Position numbers and translations under genes: made by a program
The notes under the pieces: generated by a model
The model's input: only the letters and a program-made list of their open reading frames with translations
Database searches by the model: none
What the model was told of the DNA's origin: nothing
Assembly: GCA_023428265.1 (NCBI GenBank)
Contig: JAEYYW010000030.1
Location: forward strand, 1 to 16,136
Length of the DNA: 16,136 nucleotides
Direction of reading: 5' to 3'
Source of the DNA: Bacillota bacterium
GTDB lineage: Bacteria > Bacillota > Clostridia > Christensenellales > UMGS416
Part shown: piece by piece, positions 1-6,453 of the stretch
Numbering within the stretch: position 1 is the stretch's first letter
How the letters are laid out: each line of letters opens with the position of its first letter

Positions 1-228
1 ACCAGGGAGAGAATGCACATCCGACTTTGGCGTCGGCTGCAGCGTCGGCGTCGGTTCGGGCGTGGGCATTGGCGTCGGTTCAGGCGTGGGTTCCATGGTC
101 GGTTCGGGCGTGGGCGAGAGGAATGGAGAGGGAGAAGGCGTGATCTCCAACGCGGTAATCACATCGCAGGCGGAAAGCACAGATAGCAGCATGATGCAGG
201 AGATCGAAAGCAGAGCAATTCGTTTCAT
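1..228 (-). CDS. Lipoprotein with Thr/Pro-rich linker, partial (3' end outside the window)
   Basis: The minus strand reads from an ATG at 228-226 without a stop to the window edge, giving 76 residues. It starts MKRIALLSISCIMLLSVLSA followed by Cys21: a short basic N-terminus, a hydrophobic core and an LSAC lipobox, so it is predicted to be exported and lipid-anchored at Cys21. Residues about 31-68 are a spacer rich in PTPEPTP-type units, ending in a segment containing SLPG. The complete gene just upstream has the same plan (LPAC lipobox, Thr/Pro spacer, then KLPG before the folded domain), so this is very probably a tandem paralogue whose domain lies outside the window. The gap to that gene is 23 bp, which fits one operon. 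The function of the missing part cannot be seen. An ATG at 233 is followed at once by a stop, which supports the chosen start. Confidence 0.8.
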   Translation of the reverse strand, partial: MKRIALLSISCIMLLSVLSACDVITALEITPSPSPFLSPTPEPTMEPTPEPTPMPTPEPTPTLQPTPKSDVHSLPG

Positions 229-251
229 AGCATGCACCCGTTTCAAAACTG

Positions 252-1712
252 TCAAGGCTTGATTTTGATTGAAGGATCTCCGATGTAGCAGTAGACATAA
301 GCCGACATTTCATTTTTGGTGGTAATCATGGACAATATCGCGGCGTAAAACTCGGACGCAACGTTTGTCGTTTTTTTGGAAAAGAGAAGGCTTGCCGGCA
401 GTGGTGCGGGTTTCGTGGGGTTGAACCCGGTCTCTCTGGTCGTCGCAATCGCTGCGCAGGCCGATCCGTTTCTCAAATAATCCTGTATGCGTGGCCTGTT
501 CCGTTCTGTTTCGACTTTGAGCGTGGCAAATCCATCCATGAAATAGACACCTGTGGTGAACCCTGGGCCAGGCTCCGGCAGATAGTCATACTCTGCCACA
601 GTGTTGTCATCACAAAGTTTATTTTTATTGGTGTCTCTTTCCCAGATCCTTGTGGTAGTACCGATCGTATAGACGAAATCATAGGATTTTGCTGCTTCAC
701 TTTTAAAATTCTCCGGTGTCAATGGATATGTGCTCTCGTACTTCGAATGCAAGACACCTGTTTGAATGAATAGTGTTGTTGATTTGATCCCGATTGAGGA
801 GAGATTCTTTGCCAGGCTATTGCCGTAAAAAGCCCAGTCTGCTGCGCCGGATCCCTTTCGCTCGGGATAGCTGAATATGGTGCTGGTGATCAACGCATTG
901 GGCTGCTGCTTCCGGTTCTGCTCATACTTCACTGTGGCATCCAGCACTGCGGTGATGTCGCCTTTTTCGGAAAATGGAATTCTACCCAGCTTGAAAAGAA
1001 GCTTTGGCTTTGCCTTTTTTGCGGCCTTGGCCACTTCGTTCATCTCTCCGGCAAAACCGTCCTTGTCATAATCCCATGCAAAGTCAAATGCATAATACGT
1101 ATCGGAAGGCGTATTATACGCATTTTTCTTCGGGTTTTGATAGTCATACCAATCATCGAAGTATCTTGTGTTGTGATTGCTTTGATGAGGATATAAATAC
1201 CGCATCGGAATGATCCCGCCGGTGTGCTGCGGGCAGGCGCGCTTCTCTTCATAGGGCTGGCCGATCAGCAGCACATACTCCAGAGACAGTTCCTTATCCA
1301 TTTTCTTCAGATATTGCTGGATCGCCACGCTGGCATCGGCTTTTGCGCCGGGCTTGACATCAGCCTCCACGCTTTTAACCGTCACGGTGTAACCGCTCCA
1401 CTGCTTATAGGCCACGAAATCTGCCAGGCTTGGTTTCTGTGCCTCAGTCTCACAAAGGATGAGATAGTTGCCCGTCGTGCCGGGCAGCTTCTGCATGGGT
1501 GCCGGTGTGGGTGTGGGGGTGGGATCGGGCGTGGGCATGGGTGATGGTGTGGGAGAGGGGGAGGCGGTGGGCTCCGGCGTGGGCGGCGTCTGTGTGATTT
1601 CCGCCGTTGGCGCGGGGGTCGGTGTGGGGGCCATGGCATCAAGCACATCGCAGGCGGGAAGGAGTGAAAGGATCAAAACAATTGCAAGGGCAAGCAGGCG
1701 GTGTTTTTTCAT
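252..1712 (-). CDS. Lipoprotein with a gingipain-like (peptidase C25) domain, apparently lacking catalytic residues
   Basis: 486 residues. Residues 1-20 are a lipoprotein signal ending in LPA before Cys21. Residues 29-72 are a Thr/Pro/Ser spacer suited to crossing the cell wall. From about residue 80 the protein reads like C25 cysteine peptidases: GNYLIL, a helix ending in KQWSGYTVTVKSVE, LEYVLLIG (144-151), the Ca-site-like TPSDTYYAF...WDYDKDGFAGE (201-223), LGRIP (242-246) followed by a KYEQ helix, and a C-terminal IGDPSI (477-482). In the family the catalytic His lies in a GHG-type motif after a hydrophobic strand. Here that place reads YTIGTTTRIW (348-357). The usual Cys strand seems to be VYFMDGFA (389-396), with no Cys. 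I infer a non-proteolytic surface protein, perhaps binding peptides or another partner. A GAGG ribosome site lies 7 bases before ATG. It is divergent from the two-component pair. Confidence 0.75.
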   Translation of the reverse strand: MKKHRLLALAIVLILSLLPACDVLDAMAPTPTPAPTAEITQTPPTPEPTASPSPTPSPMPTPDPTPTPTPAPMQKLPGTTGNYLILCETEAQKPSLADFVAYKQWSGYTVTVKSVEADVKPGAKADASVAIQQYLKKMDKELSLEYVLLIGQPYEEKRACPQHTGGIIPMRYLYPHQSNHNTRYFDDWYDYQNPKKNAYNTPSDTYYAFDFAWDYDKDGFAGEMNEVAKAAKKAKPKLLFKLGRIPFSEKGDITAVLDATVKYEQNRKQQPNALITSTIFSYPERKGSGAADWAFYGNSLAKNLSSIGIKSTTLFIQTGVLHSKYESTYPLTPENFKSEAAKSYDFVYTIGTTTRIWERDTNKNKLCDDNTVAEYDYLPEPGPGFTTGVYFMDGFATLKVETERNRPRIQDYLRNGSACAAIATTRETGFNPTKPAPLPASLLFSKKTTNVASEFYAAILSMITTKNEMSAYVYCYIGDPSIKIKP

Positions 1713-1794
1713 GTGGCAACCTCAGCTTTTACTATCAGCATACTGACATATCTGATGGTAGTTGGCAATTCTTAACAGCGAACGGGGTAATTTT

Positions 1795-1809
1795 TTAAGA
1801 ATTTCTTAA
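1795..1809. promoter_or_regulatory. Inverted repeat TTAAGAA-T-TTCTTAA between divergent genes (candidate operator)
   Basis: A perfect 7-1-7 inverted repeat lies in the 204-bp region between the lipoprotein gene (minus) and the response regulator gene (plus). A further TTCTTAA half-site is at 1769-1775. An 11-bp direct repeat TTGGCAATTCT occurs at 1762-1772 and 1851-1861. OmpR-family regulators usually bind short repeated half-sites, so this is a plausible site for the adjacent regulator; that is inference. I found no convincing -35/-10 pair for either gene here. Confidence 0.4.
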
Positions 1810-1916
1810 TGCACTTCACCGCCTCTCTGTAAGATTTCTCGCTTATTATTTTGGCAATTCTACTGCGGTGGGCTTTGTGTTACCATGTAAATACATAGTT
1901 ACCCCCGGAGGTTTCC

Positions 1917-2612
1917 ATGAAAATACTTGTCTGCGATGACGATCACGAGATCGTGGATGCAATCTCCATCTATCTGAAAAATGAGGGGCATGACCCTTTG
2001 AAGGCCCATTCAGGCCTGGAGGCTTTGAAGGTGGTGGAGGAAGGCGGCGTCGGCCTCGTCATTATGGATGTGATGATGCCCGGTATGGATGGAATCCACG
2101 CGATGCTGAAGCTGCGCGAGCGCGGCAACATCCCGGTCATCATTCTTTCCGCCAAATCAGAAGACGCAGACAAGGTGTTTGGCCTCAACATGGGCGCCGA
2201 TGATTATGTGACAAAGCCATTCAACCCGCTGGAGCTGCTGGCCCGTGTGCGGTCCCAGCTGAGGCGCTACACGCAGCTTGGCAGCATCGACCGGAAAACC
2301 GGCATCTACCGCACCGGCGGGCTTGTTGTGGATGACACAGGCAAGGAAGTCATGGTGGATGGCGAGCCCATCCGCCTGACGCCGGTGGAATACGGGATCC
2401 TGCGGTTGCTGGCACAGAACGCGGGCCGTGTTTTCTCCATTGAGCAAATCTACGAGAGCGTGTGGAACGAGCAGGCATACAGCCCGGAAAACACGGTGGC
2501 TGTGCACATCCGCCGCATCCGTGAGAAGATCGAGATTAACCCGAAGGAGCCCAAGTATCTGAAGGTGGTGTGGGGGGTTGGATACAAAGTTGAGAAATAT
2601 CCGGTATTATAG
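1917..2612 (+). CDS. OmpR/PhoB-family response regulator (VanR-like)
   Basis: 231 residues, the usual family length. The receiver domain covers about 1-118: acidic pocket Asp7-Asp8-Asp9, phosphoacceptor Asp51 in MDVMMPGMDG, Ser78 in the LSAK switch strand, and Lys100 in VTKPF. The C-terminal winged helix (about 130-228) includes LTPVEYGILRLLAQNAGRVF and the recognition region NTVAVHIRRIREKIE, ending with VWGVGYK. It should be a cytoplasmic transcription factor activated by the kinase encoded immediately downstream, whose reading frame overlaps this one by 35 bp if it starts at TTG 2578. A strong CGGAGG ribosome site lies 7 bases before the ATG. A palindrome (1885-1896) sits in the leader. The signal and targets are unknown; the divergent lipoprotein genes are the obvious candidates. 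The family call is secure, the VanR-like label less so. Confidence 0.93.
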   Translation: MKILVCDDDHEIVDAISIYLKNEGHDPLKAHSGLEALKVVEEGGVGLVIMDVMMPGMDGIHAMLKLRERGNIPVIILSAKSEDADKVFGLNMGADDYVTKPFNPLELLARVRSQLRRYTQLGSIDRKTGIYRTGGLVVDDTGKEVMVDGEPIRLTPVEYGILRLLAQNAGRVFSIEQIYESVWNEQAYSPENTVAVHIRRIREKIEINPKEPKYLKVVWGVGYKVEKYPVL

Positions 2613-4167
2613 CGGCTTCAAGCTGCTGGCGGTGTTCCTTTGCGTGCTGGGCGCGGTTGCGGCAGCCATCGGGGCACTCCGCGCCTGGGATTTTCCAATG
2701 GGCCTGGCCGGTAAGGACGCCCTGGCACTGCACAGCCTGTGGTGGTTCCTGGGTGGCTTGATGATCGTCCTTCTCAGCCTTGCATGGCTGGCATACACGG
2801 CCGGCAGGAGCGTCCGCCGGGAGGGCGTCACGCTGCTTGGTATTGACCGCGTCTATGTGGATGTGAGCCTGTTCCTGGTCTGCTTTGCCTGCGGTTTCTG
2901 CGGTTACTTGCTTTATCAGCTGCTGTCCGGCCTGCATTTCGGCACGCTGCAACGCTCCTATCTGGTTTATGCAGGCGGGGCGTCGCTTTCTGCGTGCATC
3001 GCCCTGCTGTTTTGTTTTCTGGTGACGAGCCTTTCCCGGCGCATCAAGCGCCGGGAGCTGCTCAAGCATACGCTTATCTTTGTGCTGATCCCCCGCATCT
3101 GCCGCTCGGTGCGCAAGGCCTGGGTCCAGAGCCCGCTTGCCGTCCGGTGGTCATTCCTGCTGCTGGCGTATGCCGTTCTCTCAGGCCTGCTCCTGTTTGC
3201 TGCCGGCCGGGTTTCTGCTGATCCGGACCGGCTTGCCCCTGCAACTTCCTCCGGAGTGCACGCATTTGTCCTGCTGATGCTGTATGCATTGGTGCAGGTG
3301 GCCGCTCTTGTGTATGTCGCAAGGAAAGCCAGGCTGTTGAACGGCATCCTGAGCGGCGTCCAAAAGATTCGGTCCGGTGAGTTCACCCACCGGATGGAGC
3401 CCAGGGGAGGCTCGCCGTTTGCAGAGATTGTGCATGCAATAAACAACATTGCCGAGGGTCTCAACGCCGCGTTGGAGGACCGTGTGAAAGCCGAGCGCAT
3501 GAAGGCGGAGCTTGTCACAAACGTTTCTCATGACCTGAGAACGCCCATGACATCCATCATCACCTACATTGACCTTCTGAAAGCCGAGATACCGGGCGAG
3601 GGGAATGCCGCGCAATATATCAGTGTGCTGGAAGCCAAGGCCAAACGGTTGAGAGCTCTTTCGGAAGATCTCTTTGAAGCAGCCAAGGCCGCCAGCGGCA
3701 GCATCAAGCCTGCCATCATGAGGCTTGATGTGATCGAGCTGATGTCGCAGGGCCTTGGAGAGCTGGCAGACAAAATCAAGGAATCGGGCCTTGATTTCCG
3801 TGTGAGCCTGATTGGTGAGAAGCTCTACATCCAGGCGGACGGGAAGCTGCTGTGGCGTGTTGTTGAAAACCTGCTTTCCAACGTGTTCAAATATACCCTT
3901 GAGCGCTCCCGCGTATATGTGAGCGCATACCGATCGCGGGGCCTTGTGCGCATAGAAGTCAAGAATGTCTCCGCCTACGAAATCACCATCCCAGCGGAGG
4001 AGCTGACAGAACGTTTCACACGGGGCGACAAATCCCGCGGAAGTGAAGGGTCAGGTTTGGGGCTTGCGATTGCAAAAAGCCTGACGGAGCTGCAGGGCGG
4101 CGAGTTCAGAATTGTGGTGGATGGTGACTTGTTCAAGGCAATTGTGGAGTTCAAAGCGGATGCATGA
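2578..4167 (+). CDS. Membrane sensor histidine kinase (VanS-like), partner of the upstream regulator
   Basis: 529 residues from TTG 2578; a second in-frame TTG at 2590 (then Arg-Asn-Ile-Arg) is an equally possible start. Six hydrophobic segments lie at about 13-34, 53-74, 95-117, 132-152, 190-210 and 228-248. A HAMP-like stretch (250-300, with IRSGEFTHRM) follows. The H box is NVSHDLRTPMTSI with phospho-accepting His318. The N box is RVVENLLSNVFKYT (Asn431, Asn435). The ATP-lid glycine motif GSGLGLAIAKSL is at 491-502. The canonical DxGxG G1 motif is not obvious: KNVSAYEITIPAEELTERF stands in its place, as in a subset of Firmicute VanS-like kinases, so I do not regard it as dead. The N-terminal half is almost entirely membrane-embedded with short loops, which suggests sensing within or at the membrane rather than by a large external domain. 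It should phosphorylate Asp51 of the upstream regulator. Confidence 0.92.
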   Translation: MDTKLRNIRYYSGFKLLAVFLCVLGAVAAAIGALRAWDFPMGLAGKDALALHSLWWFLGGLMIVLLSLAWLAYTAGRSVRREGVTLLGIDRVYVDVSLFLVCFACGFCGYLLYQLLSGLHFGTLQRSYLVYAGGASLSACIALLFCFLVTSLSRRIKRRELLKHTLIFVLIPRICRSVRKAWVQSPLAVRWSFLLLAYAVLSGLLLFAAGRVSADPDRLAPATSSGVHAFVLLMLYALVQVAALVYVARKARLLNGILSGVQKIRSGEFTHRMEPRGGSPFAEIVHAINNIAEGLNAALEDRVKAERMKAELVTNVSHDLRTPMTSIITYIDLLKAEIPGEGNAAQYISVLEAKAKRLRALSEDLFEAAKAASGSIKPAIMRLDVIELMSQGLGELADKIKESGLDFRVSLIGEKLYIQADGKLLWRVVENLLSNVFKYTLERSRVYVSAYRSRGLVRIEVKNVSAYEITIPAEELTERFTRGDKSRGSEGSGLGLAIAKSLTELQGGEFRIVVDGDLFKAIVEFKADA

Positions 4168-4187
4168 GGCAGGCATGCCGCCCCGCA

Positions 4188-4216
4188 TTGACAGGCGCAA
4201 TGGTGTTTGCTATACT
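4188..4216 (+). promoter_or_regulatory. Strong sigma-A type promoter of the tRNA-Ser gene
   Basis: TTGACA at 4188-4193, a 17-base spacer, and TATACT at 4211-4216. This is close to consensus. The predicted transcript starts near 4223, about 23 bases before the mature tRNA. Confidence 0.85.
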
Positions 4217-4245
4217 CGAACCTGTCTCATTGGGCTTACAAGGAT

Positions 4246-4334
4246 GGAGAGATGTCCGAGCGGTTTAAGGAGCCGGTCTTGAAAACCGGTGATCCCGTAA
4301 GGGACCGTGGGTTCGAATCCCACTCTCTCCGCCA
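4246..4334 (+). tRNA. tRNA-Ser, anticodon UGA
   Basis: The acceptor stem GGAGAGA (4246-4252) pairs with TCTCTCC (4324-4330), followed by discriminator G and an encoded CCA. The anticodon stem CCGGT/ACCGG encloses the loop CTTGAAA with anticodon TGA at 4280-4282, reading UCA and related serine codons. A long variable arm (GATCCCGTAAGGGACC) marks a class II tRNA such as tRNA-Ser, and the T arm carries GTTCGAATC. The gene stands alone with its own promoter and terminator. Confidence 0.97.
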
Positions 4335-4339
4335 AATAT

Positions 4340-4387
4340 GAACCCTAATTTTGATACAATGTATCGAAGTTAGGGTTCTTATTTTTT
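4340..4387 (+). terminator. Rho-independent terminator of tRNA-Ser
   Basis: GAACCCTAA (4340-4348) pairs perfectly with TTAGGGTTC (4370-4378). An inner GATAC/GTATC stem continues the hairpin. A run of T (TTATTTTTT) follows. Confidence 0.88.
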
Positions 4388-4408
4388 CACCCCCTTGTTG
4401 TCAAGAAC

Positions 4409-4429
4409 CCCTTGGCACAAGGGCTTTTT
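4409..4429 (+). terminator. Short hairpin with T-run, probable terminator
   Basis: CCCTTG-GCA-CAAGGG is followed by CTTTTTC. It lies between the tRNA terminator and the recombinase stump and may belong to the inserted element, or act as a second stop for the tRNA transcript. Confidence 0.5.
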
Positions 4430-4477
4430 CGGTTTCTTCCACACGATAACAGATAAACGAACGCCCCGGCGGATTGA

Positions 4478-4798
4478 TTTGAGGTGGTTTCCGGCTTGAC
4501 GCAGAAGTGCGTGAACGAGAACGCTGCCTCGGCTCAAAACCAAGAGGACTACACAAACGACCTCGTCACTCGCTACGAGGTGGCAAAGGCTCGTTACGAT
4601 GATTTGGTAGAGCAGAAAGCCACAAAGGAATCCAAGGCACGGGCCATTGACCGTTTCCTTGCGGAACTCAATGGCAGAGGCGAACTGCTCACGGAGTTCG
4701 ACGAGTGTCTTTGGCTAACGGTAGTTGATAGCGTTTTGGTGCAGCGTGACGGCACCCTGACATTCCGCTTTGTGGATGGTACGGAGATTGTGGGGTAA
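4478..4798 (+). pseudogene. C-terminal remnant of a large serine recombinase
   Basis: About 105 in-frame codons reach a TAA at 4796-4798; an in-frame TGA at 4475-4477 closes the 5' side. The residues (VVSGLTQKCVNENA, a coiled-coil region NDLVTRYEVAKARYDDLVEQK, then GELLTEFDECLWLTVVDSV and LTFRFVDGTEIV) match the C-terminal tail typical of large serine recombinases carried by Firmicute integrative elements. The catalytic resolvase domain, recombinase domain and zinc ribbon (roughly 400 or more residues) are absent, so it cannot recombine DNA. The stump begins 143 bp after tRNA-Ser. I read it as debris of an integrated element. The family call rests on remembered motifs, not a search. Confidence 0.78.
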
Positions 4799-4821
4799 GG
4801 GTTCAATAATAGATTCGCATA

Positions 4822-4855
4822 GGCCATCTACTGTTTGCAGGTGGCCCTTTCTCGT
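4822..4855 (+). terminator. Hairpin after the recombinase remnant
   Basis: GGCCATCT (4822-4829) pairs with AGGTGGCC (4839-4846) through eight pairs including one G-T, then CTTTCTCGTTTC. The T-run is imperfect, so termination may be weak. It was probably the terminator of the intact recombinase gene. Confidence 0.5.
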
Positions 4856-4977
4856 TTCTGTGGCGGAATTTTTCTTAGTTCCGTGGTATTATTAAAGAAA
4901 CGAATTCTGAAAGAGTCTGACGTTGACAAATCCGAAACTTCGAATTTGTTAATTTGCGTTGCTTGCGGCAACGGCCT

Positions 4978-5006
4978 GTTTTGGTGTTTGATAGAGATAC
5001 CAAAAC
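4978..5006 (+). promoter_or_regulatory. Inverted repeat GTTTTGGT...ACCAAAAC before the XRE gene
   Basis: Two perfect 8-bp arms (4978-4985 and 4999-5006) with a 13-base loop end immediately upstream of the AAAGGAGG ribosome site (5007-5014). It could be the operator through which the encoded HTH protein repressed itself, or an RNA hairpin next to the ribosome site. Which one cannot be told from sequence. A TTGACA at 4923-4928 could be a -35, but its -10 is poor. Confidence 0.4.
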
Positions 5007-5022
5007 AAAGGAGGCACGGATT

Positions 5023-5532
5023 ATGTTGAATGAAAACATAAAAAATCTAAGGAAATCGAAAGGAATATAACAGGAAGAGCTTGCGATTAAGTTGAATGTG
5101 GTAAGGCAGACAGTATCTAAGTGGGAGAATGGATTATCAGTTCCAGATTCCAGTATGCTGATAACTTTGGCTGAAGAACTTGATACTTCAGTAAGCGTCT
5201 TGCTTGGAGAAACTGTCGATGAAACTACTCAGGATGACTTAACGACTATTTCAGAGAAATTAGAAGTTATTAATCTACAACTTGCAAAGAAAATTGAGAA
5301 CAGAATAAAAGCTATTCGCTGGTCGCTTATAGCTTTATGCACGGTTATCATTGCAGTATTTATTGCGTTCGCAGCTATGCATAGTTCTTATTTGAATTGG
5401 GATTACAATAACCCAGAATTGGCTGTTGCAGGCACCATATTGCATGGCATTGAGTTTTTATTTATAAGAATTGCACCATTTGCGCTAATTGCGGCAGTAG
5501 TTGGTCTTGTACTTACATATAAAAGAAGATAA
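5023..5532 (+). pseudogene. XRE-family HTH regulator with C-terminal membrane anchor, interrupted by one TAA
   Basis: An ATG at 5023, 8 bases after a perfect AAAGGAGG, opens MLNENIKNLRKSKGI, then TAA at 5068-5070, then QEELAIKLNVVRQTVSKWEN in the same frame through to a TAA at 5530-5532. In XRE proteins the interrupted position is usually Ser (KGLSQEELA), and TCA to TAA is a single base change. Residues about 5-60 form the HTH_3 domain. A linker follows (DETTQDDLTTISEKLEVINL), then two hydrophobic segments (WSLIALCTVIIAVFIAFAA and the final APFALIAAVVGLVL), ending in YKRR. The intact protein would be a small membrane-tethered DNA-binding protein of about 168 residues. As it stands only a 15-residue peptide, or a downstream-initiated product without the first helix, could be made. 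The AT-rich composition differs from the flanking core genes. Confidence 0.82.
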
Positions 5533-5656
5533 GTCTCGATTTGCATTGGTGATGAAAAGCCAGACTATCAATAGTCAAGCAGAGTAAGACCAGATAACCT
5601 CGAATGAAAAGCAGTCCTTCTTCTTTCAGTAAGTACTAAATAGATTCGATTTCAAC

Positions 5657-5729
5657 TTCACCCCCCTAGTAGAAAAAGTTCACCCCCCTAACAGCAATTT
5701 CACCCCCCTATCTCACAGGGGGGGGTGAA
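5657..5729. repeat. Cluster of C-rich iterons TTCACCCCCCTA (three direct, one inverted)
   Basis: Exact 12-bp copies lie at 5657-5668, 5679-5690 and 5699-5710, starting 22 and 20 bases apart. A fourth, inverted copy with a longer G-run (CAGGGGGGGGTGAA) is at 5716-5729, so the centres are spaced about two helical turns apart. This is the architecture of an iteron origin or a multi-site operator. It sits in a 330-bp gene-free stretch (5533-5862) between two broken genes. Apart from the terminator at 5772 I see nothing else there. No replication initiator gene is in the window. Confidence 0.75.
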
Positions 5730-5771
5730 GTCCACAAAAATTGCACGCATATTAGAGTCCTTTGCCAAATC

Positions 5772-5811
5772 AGAACGCATGCATCAATCAAATGCCTGCG
5801 TTCTTGTTTTT
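5772..5811 (+). terminator. Rho-independent terminator downstream of the iterons
   Basis: AGAACGCA (5772-5779) pairs with TGCGTTCT (5797-5804), with an inner GCAT/ATGC stem, followed by TGTTTTTC. It would end transcripts coming from the XRE gene or the iteron region before the acetyltransferase gene. Confidence 0.75.
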
Positions 5812-5862
5812 CACCCAACTGCTGCCTGGTGGCCGATACTATTATGAATTAAGGGGATGCTC

Positions 5863-6453
5863 ATGGATATTGTAATTAAGCCTCTTGCGCCGGAGTTGTC
5901 TTCCTACTATTTTGATTTTTTTGAGAACCGTGCTTTTACCGATGATTCCCCTTATCGATGCTATTGACAGCTATATCAAATATCTAAAGAGCAGCACAGG
6001 GTTGAGCATGAAAATGCCAGCGGGGCTGATTTTGGCAAGATCGCAAGGCGCATGGCACAGCAACAAATTGATTCAGGCGCGCTTTGCGGATATCTGGCAT
6101 ATGTCGATGGGATAGCTGTGGGTTGGTGCAACGCAAATGACAGGGCAAGCTTTCCCAGTGAACCATACTGCGATGTCCCTTTCCACACACCGACGGCCAA
6201 GCGGGAAATTGCTGTTGTGTGTTTTGAAGTGGCTCCTGCGTTTCGAGGCAAGGGCGTTGCCACGGCTCTCTTAAACAGAGTGCTATCCGATGCGAAAGAG
6301 AATGGTTATCAGGCGGTTGTAAGTTTCCCTGTGATGCGCAGCGAAAGGTATGAATGGGATTGCACCGGACCAATTCGCCTATACGAAAAGGCCGGGTTTC
6401 GCAAAATATCAACACAGGGTGAGAGTGTGATGATGCGAAAGGAACTGGCATAA
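5863..6453 (+). pseudogene. GNAT-family N-acetyltransferase, interrupted by one TGA
   Basis: An ATG at 5863, preceded by AAGGGG, opens MDIVIKPLAPELSSYYFDFF and continues FENRAFTDDSPYRCY, then TGA at 5965-5967 (codon 35). The same frame resumes QLYQISKEQHRVEHEN and runs to TAA at 6451-6453, about 196 codons in all. TGG to TGA is a single base change, and Trp is plausible here. The downstream part is a good GNAT domain: strand GYLAYVDGIAVGWCNA, the acetyl-CoA loop VAPAFRGKGVATALLNRVL (R/QxxGxG/A type), and the closing FPVMRSERYEW...GPIRLYEKAGFRKI. An internal ATG at 6052 could start a 133-residue product that retains the acetyl-CoA site but lacks the N-terminal strand and helices, so residual function is doubtful. 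The substrate is unknown. A sequencing error or genuine pseudogene are both possible. Confidence 0.8.

Noticed and set aside
62..262. Plus-strand Gly/Val-rich small frame at the left edge
   Set aside because: It is the complement of the Thr/Pro stalk of the minus-strand lipoprotein; the repeat look comes from PTPEPTP codons.
4246..4334. tRNA-Ser 3' end as an attachment site for the island
   Set aside because: I looked for a second copy of the T-arm/acceptor sequence (CGAATCCCACTCTCTCC) up to the ATPase operon and found none, so no att repeat can be claimed.
4835..5029. Small plus-strand frame of 64 residues
   Set aside because: It begins inside the terminator hairpin after the recombinase stump and has no ribosome site or recognisable sequence.
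5068..5070. Stop-codon recoding, with the nearby tRNA-Ser acting as suppressor for TAA
   Set aside because: The tRNA anticodon is UGA, which reads UCA codons and not UAA, and core genes use TAA and TGA as normal stops.
5657..5729. CRISPR array
   Set aside because: The repeats are only 12 bp with 8-10 bp spacers and one is inverted, which does not fit CRISPR architecture.
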